From assembly GCA_016183325.1 (NCBI GenBank), contig JACPEV010000028.1, positions 1 through 35,749 on the forward strand: 35,749 bases of DNA, written 5' to 3'. The position numbers and the translations under genes were made by a program. Below are positions 31,234-35,749 of the stretch, piece after piece. The notes beneath the pieces were generated by a model that was not told the origin of the DNA, ran no database searches, and saw only the letters and a list, made by a program, of their open reading frames with translations. This stretch comes from Candidatus Curtissbacteria bacterium (lineage in GTDB: Bacteria > Patescibacteriota > Microgenomatia > Curtissbacterales > GWA2-41-24). Every line of letters starts with the position of its first letter. Positions within the stretch are counted from its first letter, which is position 1.

Positions 31234-33159
31234 TCAGGGCGCTACTTCTTTCCAGGAGATTGAAGGGCTGCCAAGAAGCGGTGCCAACTGTACTAGATAT
31301 TTGGGCTCAAAGGTGATCTGCTCCGCAGGATCAGTCACGTTGTTGCAAATGGCTCCACAAGCTCCACCCAGCTTACGGTTTAAAGTCGTCGTCCTGGCAA
31401 CCACTCCGCCGCGCATAATAAGTTGTGCTCCCAAGATAGTGGCATCATCTGTCGTATCCCGGAAGTTGCCATTGGTGATATAAATACCATCGGCCCTGGT
31501 AACCTCCGTCTTAAGGGTAATGTCACCTTTGACTACAAAGACTATTGTATCCTCTGGGGCAAGCTGCAGGTTTTTTTCAATCAGCAAATTCCCGTCAATA
31601 AACCAGACCGAGCTGCCCTTGGGTGCAGTACCGTCCTGGAATCTGCCGTTGACTGCACAATACTTCAAGCCAGTCGAAACACCCGCCGGTATTGTACAGT
31701 GACCGCCTACTTCTGGTTGTGGATTTTTCTTGGCCGCTGCCAAAAATCTGTCAGCAAGATATTGATAAGCGCCACCAGCAGGAATCAAAAGTGGTGTGTA
31801 AGAATTAGTCCACCAGCCACCAGGATCAACTGCCACAGACGTATCGATGGGGTTAGCAGCCATCAGATAGCTCGTTTGGTATCTACCCGCCGGCGGTGTT
31901 TGGCTGACTTGCACCCGAGATTTGGCACCGACATCTCCGGCTATTGTCTCAAACCAGGCGCGGGCACTAACTGTATAGGTAACACCGCCACTTTGGTTGT
32001 TTGGCCAACTAGCATCAGGTTGGTTACAAGCCGGAATCACATAGGCGTAAGCTGTAAATGTTCCCGGAGTTAAACCCACATTAAAGCTAATTGATATATC
32101 CGTAGATGCTCCAGGCGCAAGCTCCGAAACAACATATGATTGACCCGCGGGCGGTGTTTGGGGACTGCCTGGGCAAACAGGCAAAGGTGCACCGGTTGGC
32201 CAGAGACCGACTGTGGTCGCAGCACTTTTGGTACCACCGACATTAGTCACCCTCACAGTGGCTCCTGCTGTCTCATTTGATGAGAAAAATTGTTTTGGCC
32301 ATGGCAGAAATTCCGACTTCAAATCTAGCGGCATGGGTGACGGTGACGGCGACGGTGGCGGTGGCGGCACGCAATCAGCGTCATTACTGCACTCATTTAC
32401 CCCTGGCCCGGCTACCACCACACACCTATTACCGGCACCACATTCAGTGTGATTCAACGGAGGCGACGGTGAGGCTCCCGGCGACGGCGTCGGTACCGGT
32501 CCCGCGCAACAGCCTACATCCGGCCCGGAAGCCGGAGCCCCCGCATCACACTGGGTACTATGAGTATGATAGGAGCAATCGGTATGCTGATGAACAGTCC
32601 GGCTCTGACAAGCATTTCCACTCCATTCATTATAAGTCCTTTCAGCACAAGGCGGCGGTGACGGAGTAATAGCACCGGGGCAATCCGCAAAACAAATTCC
32701 ATTATTATAAGGACCATCTGCTGGATCACATCTCCCATGGTTTTGACCAACACGAGAATTTCCAATGCAAGGTGGACAACCAGGTAACTGCCTGTAGGCA
32801 ACCCAATTGCAAGTTTTATCTCCGCAACAATAAGTTGGCCCAGGATCATAGCTGGCAGGACAAGCATCCTGACAACTTGGAAGACCACTGCACAAAATGC
32901 AAGTGTTGACCTCTTCAACACAACCGCCGCAATAGTTTCCGCCGGGATCATACACACAATAGTTATGTCCAGCACCACAAACTGAGCCTGAGCCATCCGA
33001 ACAAGTTTGAGTAACACACGTGCCACATGCTGAACCGGGAGGATCACATGCACCGTATTGAGCAAAAACATTCGGCGCATTCAAATTAATAGTAACCAAA
33101 AGAAGAAAAACGAAAGTAATAATTAGGGATAAATAGCTGAAGTAAAAATGTCTTGTCAT
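31234..33159 (-). CDS. Secreted Cys-rich protein with Pro/Ser linker, CARDB-like segment and passenger domain
   Basis: N-terminal signal/TM segment, many Cys (CDPPGSACGTCVTQTCSDGSG...), PPPPPSPSPSPMP linker, FFSSNETAGATVRVTNVGG...TAPGTFTAYA-like region. Confidence 0.65.
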   Translation of the reverse strand: MTRHFYFSYLSLIITFVFLLLVTINLNAPNVFAQYGACDPPGSACGTCVTQTCSDGSGSVCGAGHNYCVYDPGGNYCGGCVEEVNTCILCSGLPSCQDACPASYDPGPTYCCGDKTCNWVAYRQLPGCPPCIGNSRVGQNHGRCDPADGPYNNGICFADCPGAITPSPPPCAERTYNEWSGNACQSRTVHQHTDCSYHTHSTQCDAGAPASGPDVGCCAGPVPTPSPGASPSPPLNHTECGAGNRCVVVAGPGVNECSNDADCVPPPPPSPSPSPMPLDLKSEFLPWPKQFFSSNETAGATVRVTNVGGTKSAATTVGLWPTGAPLPVCPGSPQTPPAGQSYVVSELAPGASTDISISFNVGLTPGTFTAYAYVIPACNQPDASWPNNQSGGVTYTVSARAWFETIAGDVGAKSRVQVSQTPPAGRYQTSYLMAANPIDTSVAVDPGGWWTNSYTPLLIPAGGAYQYLADRFLAAAKKNPQPEVGGHCTIPAGVSTGLKYCAVNGRFQDGTAPKGSSVWFIDGNLLIEKNLQLAPEDTIVFVVKGDITLKTEVTRADGIYITNGNFRDTTDDATILGAQLIMRGGVVARTTTLNRKLGGACGAICNNVTDPAEQITFEPKYLVQLAPLLGSPSISWKEVAP

Positions 33160-33162
33160 AAT

Positions 33163-34038
33163 TTATTGAAGGCTTTCTTTTATTGCAAATGTGACGCCCA
33201 CATTCTTATCAGGATATACCCAAAAGCTACCAACAAGCTCAACCCCGAGCCGAATTTCATCAAGCGGCACTTCTTGACCATTCCATTTATAGAATTTCGT
33301 CCCGTATACCTGCTCAGAACTTGGATTAACTTGAACAATAATTCTATGATTTTCTTTTCCCAAAGTTATACTATTTTCATCTTTTGCCACTAGATTACCC
33401 GTTACCCTCGCTCTCCAAGTTGAAACAGCAGGATTCTTTAGAATCTGCACAGAAAATGGTAAATCCTTCTCTGCTATCTTTGTACCGCCTGGAATTAAAC
33501 CAACTGAGTTGGTAATAATAGACGGGGGGCTAAAAACACCAGTACCTACAGTCATAGTTTGCACTTTTATTATACTTTTGTCCTTATCTTTAAGGGAAAA
33601 TTCCCCAATCACAACATCTCCAATAGAAATATCAGCAGGCAAAATATCTACTGCTTTTCCTGTACTCGTTCCGTCATTTATAACTTTATTTAGCGCTCTT
33701 CCGGTAGAATCGGTCTTTTCCAGGCTCATTGTGAGAGAATAACCACTGTTAGTTACGATTATCGAGTCACTATCTTTCGCAGACACAAGTCCCTTAAACG
33801 TTCCCCCCCAAGCATAAATCATTGGATTTTTAAGAAGTACCAAAGGGATTAGTAGTTCACCTTCAGTTATCGTACTAACAATTGGTTTCTTGACACCAAT
33901 TTTGGAAACGAAATTAACCGGATCTAAGAAGAAAATCGCCATTAAAAATAGAATAGCGATTATAACCAGAACACTTATTAATGAAAAACCAGCAGGATTA
34001 AAACTGCTGACAGACTTTGGCTGGGCAGAAGTCTCCAT
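33163..34038 (-). CDS. Prepilin-like membrane-anchored protein
   Basis: NPAGFSLISVLVIIAILFLMAIFFLDPVNF: class III signal-like N-terminus. Confidence 0.65.
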   Translation of the reverse strand: METSAQPKSVSSFNPAGFSLISVLVIIAILFLMAIFFLDPVNFVSKIGVKKPIVSTITEGELLIPLVLLKNPMIYAWGGTFKGLVSAKDSDSIIVTNSGYSLTMSLEKTDSTGRALNKVINDGTSTGKAVDILPADISIGDVVIGEFSLKDKDKSIIKVQTMTVGTGVFSPPSIITNSVGLIPGGTKIAEKDLPFSVQILKNPAVSTWRARVTGNLVAKDENSITLGKENHRIIVQVNPSSEQVYGTKFYKWNGQEVPLDEIRLGVELVGSFWVYPDKNVGVTFAIKESLQ

Positions 34039-34249
34039 TTATTTACCTATATTCACTATATGAAGTATCTTAACACTAAGTCAAGCTGATAATTTTGTTT
34101 GGAGAGTTTGATAAAGAAAATATTGATAATATCTTAGCGAGGTGTGTTGAAAAAATCCCAGTTAATGCGTTATGACCATCGATAACGCCGCTCCAATTTG
34201 TTATGCAGAATATGTGTCTAATTTAAGGGGTACTTGCCAACCACATAAA

Positions 34250-35515
34250 CTATTTTTCAGGCAGGTCTAGTCTTTGGAGTTCTCGGAGAACCTCCTCGTC
34301 TGTGGGCTTTCGTCCCTCAGCTTTGTAACGATACTGGTCACTTTGGGTCATCCATGGACCAACGCGCTCTACGACTGCCTTTCTTCCTGAACCGACAAAG
34401 GACGCTTCGAAGGCTCTGTCTGGAAGGGTACACCTGACTACACCACTTGGCTGGCGAACTGCGTAAAAATAGTTTTTCATTTCCCCTCTTATAATCGTTG
34501 AGCTAGTGAGCACCCCCGTAATTCTAGAACCGGCACTGATTGGGCCAAGAGTACCTCCGGCGTTATAGTTAGTATTCCCGTCAGAATAATCAAGTCTGTC
34601 ACGGGTCACCGCGACTGAAGGCGGAAGCGGTGTGCCGTCTGCTTGAACACAATTTAAGTTCTTTCTCCACTCAATGACTGACAGCTTACCGTCACGGCGA
34701 GTCACAATCAAAAGCCCGCTGCCGTCTGGAAATATGGCCTCATATACCCCATCTGGAGTAAACTCAAAAGCCAACTTAGTCTCCGCCGTCGCCGTCGCGC
34801 GGGCGACTTGCGCGTTTGGATCAGTATCCCTAATCTCATCGATCCAAGCCCACGTGGCTTGTTCCTGATCACCAATTTTCGCCACTAACCTTCTCCAGGC
34901 ACCGGTGCCGCCGCTAGGAATCGGACCGCCTACCCTACACTCATATTTGAGCTCAGTTTGCACGGGCATAAAACCAATCTTGGGCGCGTCAATCTCAGGT
35001 TTAGTTCTGATCGGCACACCAACATTAGACCTTGCCCACCAGCGATCTTGAATCAAGCCCGTATTCTGATTAGCTGTCGGCGTTTTATCAACTTCTCGAA
35101 CTCTTCTTTCATCACAAGTGTCTATGTGTATAGCTTTTGCCCACGCCTCGTTCATGTAAATAATGTCTTCTTCCCGAACAGTTGCTTTTATTGCGGGATC
35201 ATTGCTGGAAAGCCGCGCGGCCGTCTCCCGAGCTCGATCGTCACCGCTGAGTATATCTCCATAATTCACACCAAAAGGTACGGGCGTGGCCGTTACCGTG
35301 GCCCTAACTTCCCCGCCGGCAGATGTGCAAGCGGCAGCAAGTAAACTCAGGCTTCCGCCCCAATAAGCTATTTGTCTTTTAATTCTATCTGAGAATGAAT
35401 CTGCTAATTTAGGAGAATTAGCCCTGGCAACATCAGCCGTCGAGGGACCGATGACACCATTTGCATAATCTATGGATTCGTCAGCACCAACGTTACTGTG
35501 TGCTCGCTCTGTCAT
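34250..35515 (-). CDS. Hypothetical protein with lipobox-like LAAAC after a cytoplasmic-like N-terminus and an SH3-like segment
   Basis: GGSLSLLAAACTSAGGEVRATVTATPVP; WWARSNVGVPIRTKPEIDAPKIGFMPVQTELKYECRV. Confidence 0.5.
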   Translation of the reverse strand: MTERAHSNVGADESIDYANGVIGPSTADVARANSPKLADSFSDRIKRQIAYWGGSLSLLAAACTSAGGEVRATVTATPVPFGVNYGDILSGDDRARETAARLSSNDPAIKATVREEDIIYMNEAWAKAIHIDTCDERRVREVDKTPTANQNTGLIQDRWWARSNVGVPIRTKPEIDAPKIGFMPVQTELKYECRVGGPIPSGGTGAWRRLVAKIGDQEQATWAWIDEIRDTDPNAQVARATATAETKLAFEFTPDGVYEAIFPDGSGLLIVTRRDGKLSVIEWRKNLNCVQADGTPLPPSVAVTRDRLDYSDGNTNYNAGGTLGPISAGSRITGVLTSSTIIRGEMKNYFYAVRQPSGVVRCTLPDRAFEASFVGSGRKAVVERVGPWMTQSDQYRYKAEGRKPTDEEVLRELQRLDLPEK

Positions 35516-35659
35516 TTTAAAGCCCTTTTCGCGGAAAATATAGCACACTTTCCCGCAATGTGCAAATCCTACCACTATTTTTCAATCTTGTCAAGACTAT
35601 AGGTTGAAATGAAAGTTCAAGTTTGAAGTGCCCCACCCTAGACGAGTAATATGCAGGGC

Positions 35660-35749
35660 ATGAAAAACTATCATCAGCTAACAATCCATGAAAGAGAACA
35701 GATTAAACTGTTCCTGTCACAAGGCAAGAGCTTAAGAGCAATTGCCAAA
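35660..35749 (+). CDS. IS30-family transposase, N-terminus, truncated by the window end
   Basis: Hand translation MKNYHQLTIHEREQIKLFLSQGKSLRAIAK, typical IS30 N-terminal HTH. Confidence 0.85.
   Translation, partial: MKNYHQLTIHEREQIKLFLSQGKSLRAIAK

Noticed and set aside
31423-32073. 216-aa plus-strand ORF (and 32277-32669, 32514-33080)
   Set aside because: Antisense or alternate frame to the Cys-rich secreted protein on the minus strand; low-complexity shadow frames.
34098-34175. Short open frame FGEFDKENIDNILARCVEKIPVNAL*
   Set aside because: Could be a gene remnant, but there is no start and no recognisable motif; too little to support a call.
1-35749. tRNA or rRNA genes
   Set aside because: No cloverleaf or rRNA-like sequence recognised by eye; a tRNAscan/Infernal run would be decisive.

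Overview
The window looks like a chromosomal contig from a Candidate Phyla Radiation (Patescibacteria, Microgenomates-like) bacterium; this placement is inferred from gene content and repeat style, not from a search. Housekeeping blocks are secE-nusG, rplK-rplA and rplJ-rplL (ribosomal cluster interrupted by about 6 kb of type IV pilin-like genes), galU, galT, a phosphohexomutase, a WecG/TagA-type glycosyltransferase, mreB, and a histidine kinase with two response regulators. An IS30-type transposase starts at the right edge. The most unusual feature is a recurring element: four divergent four-helix-bundle (S23/Avd-like) genes, at 6714, 18819, 21989 and 30802. Each is flanked by INVERTED arrays of very short (6-9 bp) imperfect tandem units. 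The unit is shared by the two arms of one element but differs between elements. Gene-less hairpin or one-armed arrays of the same type occur elsewhere, some of them translated inside pilin and ribosomal protein L1 reading frames. Other notable items are palindromic MITE-like elements with visible target-site duplications (one pair with 8-bp TSDs, one pair with 5-bp TSDs), nested mini-hairpin insertions, a three-copy 71-bp repeat of the nusG 3' end with only synonymous differences between copies 1 and 2, a duplicated 36-bp composite operator flanking a PaaX-like gene, a run of seven hairpins upstream of rplJ, and two minor-pilin-like proteins that each carry seven repeats, suggesting beta-propellers.
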